Shown: in pieces, positions 33,718 to 44,820 of the stretch
How positions within the stretch are numbered: the first letter of the stretch is position 1
How the letters are laid out: each line of letters opens with the position of its first letter
Assembly (NCBI GenBank): GCA_963930655.1
Contig: OZ005613.1
Span: 8,874,501-8,938,500 of the forward strand
Direction of reading: 5' to 3'
DNA length: 64,000 bases
Origin: Myrica gale
Taxonomy: Eukaryota; Streptophyta; Magnoliopsida; Fagales; Myricaceae
Program-made: the position numbers and the translations under genes
The notes under the pieces: generated by a model
The model's input: only the letters and a program-made list of their open reading frames with translations
Told to the model about the DNA's origin: nothing
The model's database searches: none

Positions 33718-36700
33718 TCAAACCCAATCATACATATATCTCAAACCCATATCATTAATATGTTTCTCAAACACTTTCTGAGATAAAGGTTTTGTAAATG
33801 GATCATCTAAATTATCAGTTGATGCAACCTTCACCATTTTGATATCACCTCTGGATATGATATCACGTATTAGGTGAAAACGACGTTCTATGTGCTTTGT
33901 CCTTTGATGAGACCTTGGTTCCACTGCCTGTGCAATTGCACCATTGTTATCGCAGTATAAGGGAATATGTGCCTCAATCGAAGGGACAACTTCAAGTTCT
34001 TGAAGGAACTTGCGAATCCACACAGCTTCCTTTGCAGCTTCACTTGCAGCAACATATTCTGCCTCAGTTGTAGAATCAGCAGTAGTACTTTGCTTGAAAC
34101 TTCTCCAACTAAATGCTCCTTTGCCAAGAAGGAACACAAATCCGGACGTTGATTTTCTATCATCAATATCTGATTGGAAATCCGAATCTGTATATCCCTG
34201 GACAGTCAGATCCTCACTGCCATACACTAAGAAATAGTGTTTTGTATTTCTCAAATACCTGAGGATATGTTTCACTGCTGACCAATGTTCTGGACCTGGA
34301 TTGGATTGATATCTACTCACAACGCTAACTGCGTGACTGATATCAGGCCTAGTGCAAAGCATAGCATACATGAGACTCCCTACAGCCGAAGCATAATGGC
34401 AGTTACTCATCTTCTCTCTTTCTTCAGGTGTTTTTGGACACATTTGCTTAGAGAGATGAATTCCATGTCTAAAGGGTAGAAACCCTTTCTTGGAATTTAC
34501 CATGCTAAATCTAGCCAATATCCTGTCAATATAATTGACCTGTGAAAGACCCAATAATCTTTTCTTTCGGTCTCTAAACACTTTGATCCCGAGTATGTAG
34601 GATGCTTCCCCAAGGTCCTTCATTGAAAATTGGTTAGACAACCACATTTTCACAGATGACAAAGCCCCTACATCATTCCCAATGAGTAGTATGTCATCTA
34701 TATAAAGAACCAAAAAAGTAATAGCACTCCCACTAACCTTCTTGTAGACACAAGGTTCATCCATGTTTTGTGAGAAACCAAACATTTTGATTGACTCGTC
34801 AAAACGAATGTTCCAACAACGTGATGCTTGTTTTAGGCCATAAATGGATTTCTCCAATTTGCATACTTTCGATTCATTTTCCCGAGATATGAAACCTTCT
34901 GGCTGGTCCATATAAATTTCTTCATGGATATACCCATTCAAAAATGCGGTTTTCACATCCATCTGCCATATCTCATAATCATAGTATGCCGCAATCGCTA
35001 ATAGAATCCTTATGGACTTTAGCATGGCTACAGGTGAAAAGGTTTCCTCATAATCAATACCAGCCTTTTGAGTATACCCTTTTGCCACCAGCCTAGCTTT
35101 AAAGGTCTCTACCTTTCCTGTTGGTCCAAGTTTCCTTTTGTAGACCCATTTGCAACCTATAGGCTTAATGCCTTCTGGTTTGTCTACCAAGGTCCATACC
35201 TTGTTGGAAAACATGGAGTCCATCTCTGATTCCATGGCCACATGCCAATGCTTAGCATCTTTGTCATTAACAACCTCTGTATAATTACAAGGATCAATCT
35301 CCAGTCCCTCAGATTCCATTTGGTAAATCTCATTTAACAAATTGAATTTTACTGGAGGTCTTATAATCCTTTTACTACGACGAGGCTCCTGTGTCTCAAC
35401 AGGTTCACTTTGATCAGTGGGAGCAACCACTTGATCCTCATTGTTCTCGTTCTGCACAGTCACTGTACTATCTCTTTGCTCATCAAGAGCAACTGTACTC
35501 TCGGTTTCATTCAAACTATAATCCTCTTCAAGAAAAGTAGCATTTCTGCTAACAAACACTTTGTTTTCATTAGGATTATAAAAGTAGAAACCAGTAGTCA
35601 TTTTGGGATAGCCTACAAATAGGCATCTATCAGTCCTTGATCCCAGTTTATCCACATTAAACCTTTTAACATGAGCTGGACAACCCCATATCTTAAAATG
35701 ACTAAGACTTGGCTTCTTGCCAGTCCATAACTCATATGGGGTATTAGGAACTGATTTTGTAGGGATCCTGTTTAACAAGTAAACATCGGTCTCCAAAGCA
35801 TGTCCCCAAAATAATATGGGCAACTCAGATATGCTCATCATGGAACGAACCATATCCAATAGGGTTCTATTCCTTCTCTCTGCAACACCATTATGTTGTG
35901 GTGTGCCTGGTGGTGTGAGTTGAGATATGATTCCATTATCTTTAAGATAAACTTTAAAATCATCCAAGAGGTATTCGCCTCCCCGATCGGAGCGAATCAT
36001 TTTAATGGACTTTCCAATCTGTTTCTCAACTTCATTGTGGAATTCCTTGAACTTTTCAAAAGATTCTGATTTATGCTTCATCAGGTATAGATAACCATAC
36101 CTGGAATAATCATCAATGAAAGTAATGAAATAAGAGAAACCTCATCTTGCCATGTGGTTGAAGGGACCACAAACATCAGTATGTATTAATCTTAATACTT
36201 CTGTGGCTCTTATTCCTTTTCCTGTAAAAGGACTTTTGGTCATCTTTCCTTGCAAGCAGGGCTCACAGATTGGATAGGGCTCAATTTTTAGAAATTGCAA
36301 TGGCCCATCCCTTACCAATCTATTGATCCTATCAATATTGGCATGACCAAGTCTTAGATGCCACAAGTAGGTTGGATTAACATCCCTCTTCCTTTTAAGG
36401 GATAACACACTGGAATCATCATTCTCAACATTATTCAAAGAATTATCAACATTTAAAAGATAAAGACCATCACAAATAATTCCAGAAGCAACAAATTTAT
36501 TTTGAAACTTTATAATAAGTTTTGAATTGAAAAGAAACGAATATCCAGATAAAACAAGTTTCGAAACAGAAATCAAATTTCTACGCACTTCTGGAACATA
36601 AAGACAATCTTCTAAAATCAAAATTCTATTATTCGATAATTCTAAACTAAACACTCCGATGGCAGTCGCTGCAACAGTTGCACCCGTCCCCATCTTAAGG

Positions 36701-37689
36701 ATCAGCTCCCCTTCATGGAGCTTTCTGGTCTCCTTGAACCCCTGCAACATATTGCAGATGTGAGATGTAGAACCAGAATCCACACACCATGAATTAAATG
36801 GACCATCCATTAAATTAAATTCAATTACAAGCATATTAGACACACCTTCAGAAGGTTTGCCCTTTTTAAGAGAAGCTAAGTAAACTCGACAATTTCTCTT
36901 CCAGTGACCGGGCTTGCCGCAATGGAAACAATTTCCTTTGCCTTTGTTCTTGTCACCTCCTTTGTTTCCTTGTCCACCTTGAACATTCTTTGCTGCCTGA
37001 AACCCCTTATTATTTTTCTTGAATTTCTTAAACTTGGGTTTCAGTTTCATAGAGGCATTAGATTTCTCTGTGACCATCACAGTAAGTTTGTCCTTCTTGA
37101 TGAGATCTTGAGCTGACTGCAACATATTGAGCAGCTCTGACAATGTCACACTCATCTTGTTCATATTGTAATTAAGGACAAACTGATTGAAAGAATCAGG
37201 CAGAGATGAAAGTATGGCATCAACTTTTGTGTCACTATCCATCTCAGCTCCCAAAAAATCCAGTTCGTTGATGAAAGAAATCATTTTCAAGACATGATCC
37301 CGAATTGGGCTCCCTTCCACCATTTTGGTGGACATCAGATTCTTCATAACAGTCTGCCTAGAAGATCTGCTCTGCTCTCCGAACATTTCTTGGAGATGCA
37401 ACATAGTGCCTGCAGCAGTAGCTATGCCCTCACAATCTTTCTGCAAAACATTTGAGATTGAAGCCATAATATAACACTTTGTCATATTATCATCATCATG
37501 CCACTTGTTAAAGACTTTCTTTTCTTCCTCAGTGGCATTGTCCAGGGCAAGCTCAGGTGTCTCAGAGGTTAGAACATAACCGATCTTATCGGCTGAGAGA
37601 ACAATCATAAGATTTCTCTTCCAATCAACATAATTCGGTCCTGTCAACCGATTGTCATCCAGAATCCTAGCCAAAGGATTAAAAGTCAT
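33718..37689 (-). pseudogene. copia gag-pol polyprotein with a single in-frame stop
   Basis: One frame of 1324 codons, interrupted only by TGA at 36142-36144, where the related copy near 3558 has GGA (Gly). Order: gag with UBN2-like capsid region, CCHC knuckle CFHCGKPGHWKRNC (residues 254-267), protease WCVDSGS (301-307), pre-integrase HLRLGHAN (about 430), integrase (DDYSRY after the stop; [11 protein letters not shown]), reverse transcriptase ([29 protein letters not shown]), and RNase H ([16 protein letters not shown]) to the final DWV. The stop is in the integrase, so capsid and protease could still be made but not RT, unless the stop is read through. Confidence 0.93.
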
Positions 37690-39492
37690 TTTGAATCTGC
37701 AAAATCATTCACATATATAATTCCATTAGATTCAAGTTTTTGAATAACTAATGGTACCACCCATCCGAACAATAAACAGATATATCACATATATCACAAT
37801 AATGAAAAATATAACATTTATATTTATAATATTCTAAATGGGTATCGAGAACCTCTACCTTACATGCAACAACAAATCCATTTTGGTACTCATTGTACAC
37901 ATCTTGTAAAGGCGAATAGCTACTATTCATCAAAATTTACATCATATGCAAAATATTTTAAAAATATTTGTGATTCTCGATTTACTTTTGGCCTACCTAA
38001 ATAAACACGTCTTGTACTATTTTAGCACTAGCGTTTATTTGGTTTGTGCATTCCATTATCTAAGTGTGTTCCAAATACTTGTGAGTTATGTCACTATTTT
38101 AGAAGACACTCCCACTAAGATGTAGACACTTATCTTCCCAAGAGATAAACAATAAAATTTTACAAAATTAAAATCGGTTTTATCCATTTTGGCTTCAACC
38201 AATTTTAATCAAGTAAAACTCCTATTTATTGATAATAGAGACCATAGGAAAAATTACTATAATTAATCCTATTTAGCACCAAAAATTAGAAAACAAATTT
38301 CCAATTTTTTTTTTTTTTTTAAATTCCGGTCAAACAGGTCTGGTCAACGGTCAAACCGGTCTGACCCGTTGACCACCGGTCCGGGTCTAACCGGCCGGTA
38401 ATGGGTAAAGGTCCGGGTCATACCCGGACCGGATCATGTAATGGTCCGGGTCTAACCCGGACCTGGGCTGGGCTACGGGCTCGGGTCCAACCCGTGGCCC
38501 TAGCCCACTCATGGGCTGGCCCATGAAGGCCCAACCCGTGGTAACAGCCCACCTTTCCATCTTTTTTTTTTTTAATGGTCCAGCCCAACGTTTGGGCTGG
38601 AATACTGGGCCTTGGGCTGGGTAGGCAGGTCTTGCCCCCTGGACCGGTCAAACCGGCCCGCTTGGAAGTGGGCTGGGTTCGTAACCCGGCCTACCCCAAG
38701 CTTCGGGCTCGGACTGGACTCCAAGCCCAGCCTTCTCGCGGGTTGGGCTGGGTTCTAAACCCAGTCCAAAACCCCTTCCTTCCTTTTTTTTTTTGATTTG
38801 ATTTGACCCAGCACAACATTTGGGCTGGGCTACTGAACCGGGTAGGGCAAAAGTGCCCTACCCGTTTGGCCCAAGCGGGCGACCCAGGGATCTCATCCCT
38901 GGGCGCCGCTCGTGGCCCCTGGGTAAGCAGGGAACGCCAGCGGCCAGCTGGCCGCTGGCCTAGTCTGCTGGCCACGTCCGGCCAGCCCCAGGCCGGACGT
39001 TGGCCGGCCTTGCCATTGGTGGCCACCGCGCGGCATACCTGCTCGCGGCTGGCCGCCGTTTGGGGCTAAAAAGCCCTTCCACACCCGTGTCTCACACGGG
39101 TGTGCTGGTGGTGGTCCACGGCCTTATGGCCGCCGGACCTCCACATGTTCCGGTCAGGAGGTTGCTCCGGTCCCACCGGACGCATCTCCGGCCTGTGGTG
39201 CGGCGACTGTCGTCCTATGGCCGCCGGCCACACTAGTTTTTGTTTTTTTTTTATGTACGAACATATTATCGTAAAAATAAAATTTTGATAATACAGCAAA
39301 TAACATGCATTCACTGTTGAATTAAATCAATACGGAAAAAAATTCAGCATATCACATATGCATATACAGAAAAACAATTTTTTCTCTTTCACGTAGACAG
39401 TAAACTGTAAAAAAAAAACTTGGGTTTTTGATTCTCAATCAAAATTCAGCAAAGTTCATATAATCCAACAATTGCAATCATGTGAACCTAAT
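37690..39492 (-). other. copia 5' leader, unusually long, with GC-rich block
   Basis: 1.8 kb of leader between the primer site and gag. 38320-39235 is very GC-rich, with repeated GGGCTGGG, AACCCGGACC and CCGGTC motifs, bounded on both sides by T-runs (38309-38322, 39240-39251). The surrounding leader is AT-rich. The block may be a separate insertion or an expansion. I see no target duplication and no credible gene in it. Confidence 0.6.
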
Positions 39493-39504
39493 GCTCTGAT
39501 ACCA
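39493..39504 (-). other. Primer binding site of copia
   Basis: On - TGGTATCAGAGC, complementary to the 3' end of initiator tRNA-Met, one base after the 5' LTR. Confidence 0.9.
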
Positions 39505-39505
39505 C

Positions 39506-40072
39506 TGACAGTTTATATATGCGGAATTAAACTATAAACAAACAACATGTTTTCAACAAAACATCATCCAGGATTTATGATTACAATTTCGGATTCGATT
39601 CCATACCTGACACGGGAATTTAGGAATCTACAAACCTTAAGCCGCTTTACGATCAAATCCAAAGCTCCAGCAATTCAGAACAACAACTCAGATGTGTTGC
39701 CTCCTAAGAGATTTATGTCACTCTTTCGTTATTGGGATTTTCCTAATAGGTTCTGATGGCCAACCCCTTGAATATAACAATTATATTTATAGGCCTTGAA
39801 AAAACTCTAGAAAGAGCATGAGACATAGGATCCTTAGGGATCTCAAATTCCAGCCGTAGGATAACACTGAAGAACTCTTCTTCTAATACAATTAGGGCTT
39901 CTACTAATTACAATCAAGTCCATCAACATATTGTAATTGACCCCTGTAATTTAAGATTATTGCAAATATGCCCCTTTTACATACAATTAATTCCTTCCAC
40001 CATACTATATTCCATATGAGATATTAAGACCGAATTAATCAATTTGGTTATCGAGGGCACATAATTCTAACA
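39506..40072 (-). repeat. 5' LTR of WAK-intron copia
   Basis: 567 bp, TG...CA, pairing with 32388-32954. It would supply the element's promoter, directed away from exon 2 toward exon 3 of the WAK gene on the same strand. Confidence 0.93.
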
Positions 40073-40484
40073 ATCCTCCTAGAGTCCAATGACTTTAGTC
40101 CATGACAAAACTATGATCCCCACAAACACGGATCTCTTTCTGGGTTTTTTACTTGGGGGATCAGGGGAGAGGAGTTGGGAAAGCAAACACCATCTTATAA
40201 TTAGCATTTTATCAAGCACGACCGAAATTTGTGACTCAATTGGTCTTCAGGTTAGTCCTAGGAACAGTAAAGGGCTGTACGTCTCAGGATCGAACCCTCA
40301 CAGCCCGGCTGCCTAAAGTCCAGATGGACCTTTGTGGGGATACAGTGACGGTTCAATCTTTAATTAGTTTGTAGTTAGCTACGGCTCAATTTGAGCATTT
40401 TGTATTGGGAACCTTATGTTTGCGTGGGAGGCCTCTTCTCCCACTTAAAAAAAAATATATTATGTACGTAATAGACATACTTAC

Positions 40485-40655
40485 CCAGTGGAATACTGAT
40501 AATCGTATTCATATATTTGACATCTTTCCGACTGCAACCTGTTCCGCTTCTCAACCCATCGCCTTCGAACCCCTTGGGACAATGACATTTGTAACTCCCA
40601 GGCGTGTTCACGCAAGTCGTATTGCAGGGATTTGAAGTTTCGCACTCATTAATAT
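40485..40655 (-). CDS. WAK exon 2: calcium-binding EGF-like domain
   Basis: 171 bp. It encodes DINECETSNPCNTTCVNTPG followed by SYKCHCPKGFEGDG. Six cysteines in EGF spacing, with the D-I-N-E start and the N residue of a calcium-binding EGF repeat. I use the inner AG at 40656-40657 as acceptor rather than the earlier one at 40667, because only it keeps the frame from exon 1 and gives the family's usual K-D-I-N-E-C junction. Confidence 0.9.
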
Positions 40656-40773
40656 CTGAAGCATCACTGGGTAGGCAATAAACCAAACAAGAATTGTCAA
40701 ATTAAAGAATTAATCAAGCACTACAATGGTCTATACGGGACGTTGTAGCAAATAATTAACTTATATTTATTAC

Positions 40774-41101
40774 CTTTGCAACCATTAGGGAGGTATGGGT
40801 TCCCTTGAAAACCGATAGAGCATTTGCAAATATATCCAGAATCGCTGATGGAATTGTGACATGTACTCAAATTAGCCTTACATGCAAAGCTTGTCCCGTT
40901 TTTCTTAGCATTTCTGCACGTCTTATTTCCAACCGTCCAATCAAGCACCAAGGGTAAACTTGTTCTATTCTGGAGATCTTTAAGATCAGCGGAAGAAAAT
41001 TTATATGCTTTTTCATCCACTATAAAACCGAAGCCACATGGGCTATAGTTGTAAGATGTGGAGTGATTCTCCAAGCTCCCTACTCTCAAGTAATAATCAC
41101 T
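40774..41101 (-). pseudogene. WAK exon 1, second part (after MITE)
   Basis: Continues the WAK extracellular region: YYLRVGSLENHSTSY, CGFGFIVDEKAYKF, TCRNAKKNGTSFACK, then GYICKCSIGFQGNPYLPNGC, the first cysteine-rich (EGF-like) part. It ends at the AAAG|GTAATA donor. The 9 bases at 41093-41101 are the duplicated target. It is cut off from the start codon by the stop within the MITE at about 41189. Confidence 0.88.
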
Positions 41102-41332
41102 GGAAAAAGATTGCCTCCAAAGCAATCCAGTCCAAAGGCCGAAAGACCCGGTCGAGATTGCCTTTGGAGGCAATCCAATGGTTTGGATTCACCGACCAAT
41201 CATTGTTTGGTCAGGTGTGGGTCCCGTCCGGGACCCACACCCTGAATCCAAACCATTGGATTGCCTCCAAAGGCAATCCCGACCGGGCCTTTCGGCCTTT
41301 GGACTAGATTGCTTTGGAGGCAATCCTTTCCC
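41102..41332 (-). mobile_element. Palindromic MITE inserted in WAK exon 1
   Basis: 231 bp. The terminal inverted repeats begin GGAAAAAGATTGCCTCC and GGGAAAGGATTGCCTCC. The perfect 9-bp target duplication ATAATCACT is at 41093-41101 and 41333-41341. The two halves are near-perfect reverse complements, so the whole element can fold into one long hairpin. The 9-bp duplication points to the Mutator superfamily. Insert plus duplication is 240 bp, which preserves the frame, but the element itself contains stops. Confidence 0.9.
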
Positions 41333-41896
41333 ATAATCACTTGCTGCTTCTGGGATGGAAGTCTGGCAACAACCGATGCCAGTGCAAGACCCGTTTTTCA
41401 CACTGTTAATGGGGTCACAGAGTGATAAGCATCCAGTTGTAGAGTACTTGTCTTCGTTGGAAAATCGGATGTAGGAGTAAGTGTCACAACCGACTGCAGT
41501 GATCTTGTTCCTCTTAGATGAGATACGGAACTTTAATAACGAGAACCCTGGGTATGCATTATAAATGAGTGTGCGATTGTAATCACTTTGCCCCGACCGG
41601 CTGTAGCAATCACGGGCAACGGGAGACGAGATAGTGATCTCACCATCCAATGAGATGTTGAAGACATATAAATCACTATGGCGCAGAAATGGTCTTGGGG
41701 GCTCGTACGAGAGGTCACAAGTGATGAGAAAATATTCATCAAGGTAGCAGCCCTCACTTGTTCCAAATGGATAAGGGATCTGCAGAGATCCACACGTGCG
41801 GTTGCATCTCGAATTAGGATGAGACGCTGCAGATGCTGCTACAATAATGGCCCCAATTAGGAGCGATAGTTGGGAAAGCATGCCAAGCAAAGCCAT
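41189..41896 (-). CDS. WAK exon 1, first part, reading into MITE (truncated 235-residue product)
   Basis: ATG at 41896 begins a signal peptide (LSQLSLLIGAIIVAASAA). Then comes the galacturonan-binding domain: CNRTCGSLQIPYPFG, GCYLDEYFLITCD, and later CCQTSIPEAASDY, with paired cysteines. 188 native codons end at the duplicated target. The frame then runs through about 47 MITE codons (GKGLPPKQ...) to a stop at 41189-41191. If transcribed, the locus would give a small secreted protein with only the pectin-binding part. Start choice: first in-frame ATG before a clear signal peptide. Confidence 0.85.
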   Translation of the reverse strand: MALLGMLSQLSLLIGAIIVAASAASHPNSRCNRTCGSLQIPYPFGTSEGCYLDEYFLITCDLSYEPPRPFLRHSDLYVFNISLDGEITISSPVARDCYSRSGQSDYNRTLIYNAYPGFSLLKFRISSKRNKITAVGCDTYSYIRFSNEDKYSTTGCLSLCDPINSVKNGSCTGIGCCQTSIPEAASDYGKGLPPKQSSPKAERPGRDCLWRQSNGLDSGCGSRTGPTPDQTMIGR

Positions 41897-42065
41897 GGCG
41901 CCTTGGCTTTTCGGTGAGTACGTGAGTGCTTCTGGATATATATTTATTGTTTCAGAAGCTCTTAGTCATGTGACGGACTCCCAAAGTTTGGAAATAAAAT
42001 ATGTTTATCCCAGTTTTTTCATACTTTTCACCCTTGAATGATGTTTCTCAAGCCCTTGAGGCCTC

Positions 42066-42073
42066 TATATATA
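42066..42073 (-). promoter_or_regulatory. Possible TATA box of WAK gene
   Basis: TATATATA on - lies about 170 bases upstream of the ATG. A second TATATAT at about 41935-41943 is too near the ATG to allow a normal leader. Position and sequence only; no other promoter element identified. Confidence 0.3.
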
Positions 42074-42326
42074 AGTCAATATTGGTCTGATCCCTTCGAG
42101 AGTCTTTTACCCACACAATTATTAAATAAAAGTACAATTCCGCCCTTTGCATCTTTCATTTGCACTTGTGGACATAAGCATGACAGCCATGACCCCACTC
42201 CGACTGCCACCTGGGTCCCACTTTTCAGATTGTCTCGGAGAAAGAATTATATGTAAAAATAAAATTTTTGTAATGTTACGAAAATTTGAGATACATTAAA
42301 GTTTTATTGAATTTTGTGATTGAAGC

Positions 42327-42399
42327 TGCGTTTGCTTGTTAAAATTTTACATCCTTACCTAAAATTTTAACAACACTAAAATTTTACAAAACAAACACA
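42327..42399 (+). repeat. Short MITE-like sequence upstream of WAK gene
   Basis: 73 bp with TGCGTTTGCTTGT and ACAAACACA ends and an inner CTAAAATTTTAACAACACTA, shared with 28647-28844. Probably an internally deleted relative. Confidence 0.45.
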
Positions 42400-43395
42400 T
42401 TTCGAGATGAGTTTGAAATTTTTTTATAATTTAATTTTTATTTAAATTTTGAGTTATTAAATAAAAATTTTGAAATAGAGAGAATTTTAGCTAAAAGTTT
42501 AGTTTAGAAACTTGAGTTAATTAGAATCTGGAAATTTGGATATGCGCATAACTAGGGCTGTACAACCCCGGTGTAGGTGCCGGTTTTGGCCAAAACCGGC
42601 ACCTACACCGGGTAGGCCGGTTTTGAAAAAATGCCACCTACACCTACACCGTTAAGGGCAAAAACCGGCCGGTGTAGGTGGCGGTTTTAGCGGTGGCGGT
42701 TTCCGGTAATCCTATATTCATATTGAGCTAATTTTTTAACATATTACGCACATAAAAAAATATAAACTCTACACTAATACAATCCAATCCAAACTAATAT
42801 AATCCAATCCAAACTAATATAATCCAATCCAATCCAAAATCAATAATACAATTTAAACTAATACAATTCAATCCAAAATGAATAATCTAATCCAAACTAA
42901 TACAATCAAATCCAAAATCAATAATCAAATCAGTTCAAGGCAAGAAACGGGAACGTATCTCCAACCAGATCAAGGCAAGAAAAACAAAATGTATATGCAT
43001 AGTTGCAAAAACAAATATAATATCTAATATGAAAAACAAAACCGAAACCAAAACATCAAAGCCGTGTCTAACATAACGAAAAGGTCCAACATAGTTACAT
43101 TACTTATATAACCCAACAGTTAACATGGAAACAACAGTTAATCCAACAATTAAAGAGAATCTAAAAAGAAAAGGTGACTGCTAATGAAGTTCAACCAATT
43201 ACATCAACCTACATTTGTGAAAGCAATCACCAAAATACATCGAGATGGGTAAGTGGTAACTCCTCCAAAATCTCTATTCGATCTCCGTCCCTAAGATGTG
43301 TAACTCTACAAAATACATTTAAATACACCAAGTTATAAGTTATAGAAATGAAAATATTATTCAAAATAATAAACTAACAAAAGTCGAAATGAAAT

Positions 43396-43588
43396 TACCC
43401 GAGTCAAGTGTATAAGTGTATGGATCTTCAGTCATATCGGAGGTCATGTCATCCTCCTCCTCCACAATAGGATCGCATCTCATCCAATTTTGAGCACAAA
43501 TGAGACCTTCTGCAGTTCTTGGGGCCAAGGAACTTCGAAAGGGATCCAAGACTCGACCTCCAGTGCTAAATACCAACCTCAAAATCAA
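43396..43588 (-). pseudogene. hAT transposase C-terminal dimerisation region
   Basis: Reads LVFSTGGRVLDPFRSSLAP followed by EGLICAQNWMR and an acidic tail, the hallmark end of the hAT dimerisation domain in plant Ac/Tam3-type transposases. The rest of the transposase is missing. About 60 residues remain, and no intact start exists upstream. Confidence 0.85.
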
Positions 43589-44296
43589 AGCTTTTACACG
43601 GTGCCATCATCAATTTCCAATCCAAAATTTTTCAGCAACCTACTCCTCAAGAAACCCATATTTTCTTTCCAAGGCTCTTGTCACAGTATCTCCCAAATTT
43701 TCCATATTTACACCATCACTCAAAGATCCCCTTTTTTGTTTCTCTAAACTTAGTGCTAAAATAATCAAGGAAGCAAGAAAGAGAGAGGAGCAAATCTGAT
43801 CCTCTAAATGCAAAGTACCCGATTGCTCTAAATGCATTTTAGGGTTCTTTTGCCACCTTGTTTCAAATTGTTCACAACAATATTTAGGACACTAAATTAG
43901 ATTCTTAAAGCATGGTAATTTTCTTAAAAGAACCCTTCGAAAAGGACTTCAAAAACTAATTAAAGTATGGACAAAACCGGTTCTATATGGTTCATTATTT
44001 GACCAATCTATCACATGCATTTGCTAACATTTTAAACACTAATAGCTTGGACATAACAGATCAAATTAACAGCCATGGCCTAAACCAAGGAAATTTAGGT
44101 TCCAATCAAAACCGAGTATTCTACTAAAGCAGATGGCATTTACGTTGATGATGCTACTATTTGAAGCATGAACATGCAGCCCTGACTAACAAGAGTGCTG
44201 TCCACTATTCTTGTTGGTGCTCTACATCAACCATGGCCTAATCAATGCTCTGATTAAACAGGACCATTTCCAAGCTCACACAATAGAGAAAAGGGA

Positions 44297-44322
44297 GGTG
44301 AGAGAGAGAGAGAGAGAGAGAG
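44297..44322 (+). repeat. (GA)n microsatellite
   Basis: About 12 GA dinucleotides inside the hAT element. Confidence 0.95.
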
Positions 44323-44359
44323 AAACGGTAGATTACCTGAAAGATGATGAGACAAATCA

Positions 44360-44490
44360 GCACGGGCTGTGGGCAGTGGGCACGTCGGCGTGAAGGCAGT
44401 GGGCAGGGGGCACGTCGGCGTGAAGGCAGTGGGCAGGGGGCACGTCGGCGGTGAAGGCAGTGGGCAGGGGGCACGTCGGCGGTGAAGGGC
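44360..44490 (+). repeat. Tandem repeat of about 36 bp in hAT element
   Basis: Four near-identical units built on GGGCACGTCGGCG, TGAAGGCAGTGGGCAGG. Confidence 0.88.
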
Positions 44491-44619
44491 GATGGCAGTG
44501 GACTGGACGGTGATTTGGGGTCTGATGTTAGGGCTGGGATTTGGGAAATTTAGGATTCGGGAATGGCAAAGGCAGGCCTGCTGAGGGGGGCACTTCGAGT
44601 CTTCAACTTTCAGTTTTGC

Positions 44620-44620
44620 G

Positions 44621-44653
<33 letters not shown>

Positions 44654-44820
44654 CGGTTTCCCGGGGTCCGGGTTCCCGGTTCCGGGTAACCCGGGAACCG
44701 GGATTACCCCCGGAATTTTTAAAAAAAGGCAAACCGGCACCGGCACCGGGTTGCCGGTGCCCCGGCAACCCGGTGCCGGTGCCGGTGCCGGTGCCGGTGC
44801 CACCGGATTTTCCCGGTGGC
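44620..44820 (+). repeat. Poly-T run and CCGGTGCC minisatellite at hAT end
   Basis: A run of about 29 T is followed by CCCGGGTTCCCGG-type repeats and at least six GGTGCC units. The corresponding end of the first hAT (1045-1130) has the same units in the other orientation. Confidence 0.85.

Larger units (their letters stand above)
32388..40072 (-). mobile_element. Ty1/copia retrotransposon, nearly intact copy (in WAK intron)
   Basis: 7685 bp with two 567-bp LTRs (39506-40072 is 5', 32388-32954 is 3'). It has a tRNA-iMet-type primer site next to the 5' LTR, one long gag-pol frame and a polypurine tract. By eye the LTRs differ at about 11 positions (near 2%), so insertion is fairly recent. The flanking pentamers are GAACC (left) and ATCCT (right), so no target duplication is visible. 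Same family as 1-6832 and 23542-25230. Confidence 0.95.
31880..40484 (-). other. WAK intron 2, enlarged by copia insertion
   Basis: The intron is 8605 bp, of which 32388-40072 is the copia element. Native flanks are 31880-32387 and 40073-40484. Donor and acceptor sites are intact and in phase 1. Confidence 0.85.
30660..41896 (-). pseudogene. Wall-associated receptor kinase (WAK) gene, disrupted
   Basis: Three exons on -: exon 1 (41896-40774), exon 2 (40655-40485) and exon 3 (31879-30660). Splice sites AAAG|GTAATA, TTCAG|ATATT, CTGG|GTAAGT and TGCAG|GTGTC keep the frame. Without the exon 1 insert the product would be about 757 residues: signal peptide, galacturonan-binding WAK domain, EGF-like domain, one membrane segment and a Ser/Thr kinase, which is the usual WAK size and order. 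WAKs sense pectin at the cell wall. A 240-bp MITE insertion (including its duplicated target) brings a stop into exon 1, and a 7.7-kb copia element sits in intron 2. Full-length product is therefore not expected. Confidence 0.93.

Noticed and set aside
38418..39314. Overlapping open frames in the GC-rich leader block
   Set aside because: Frames are open on both strands because of GC-rich low-complexity repeats; no domain is visible.
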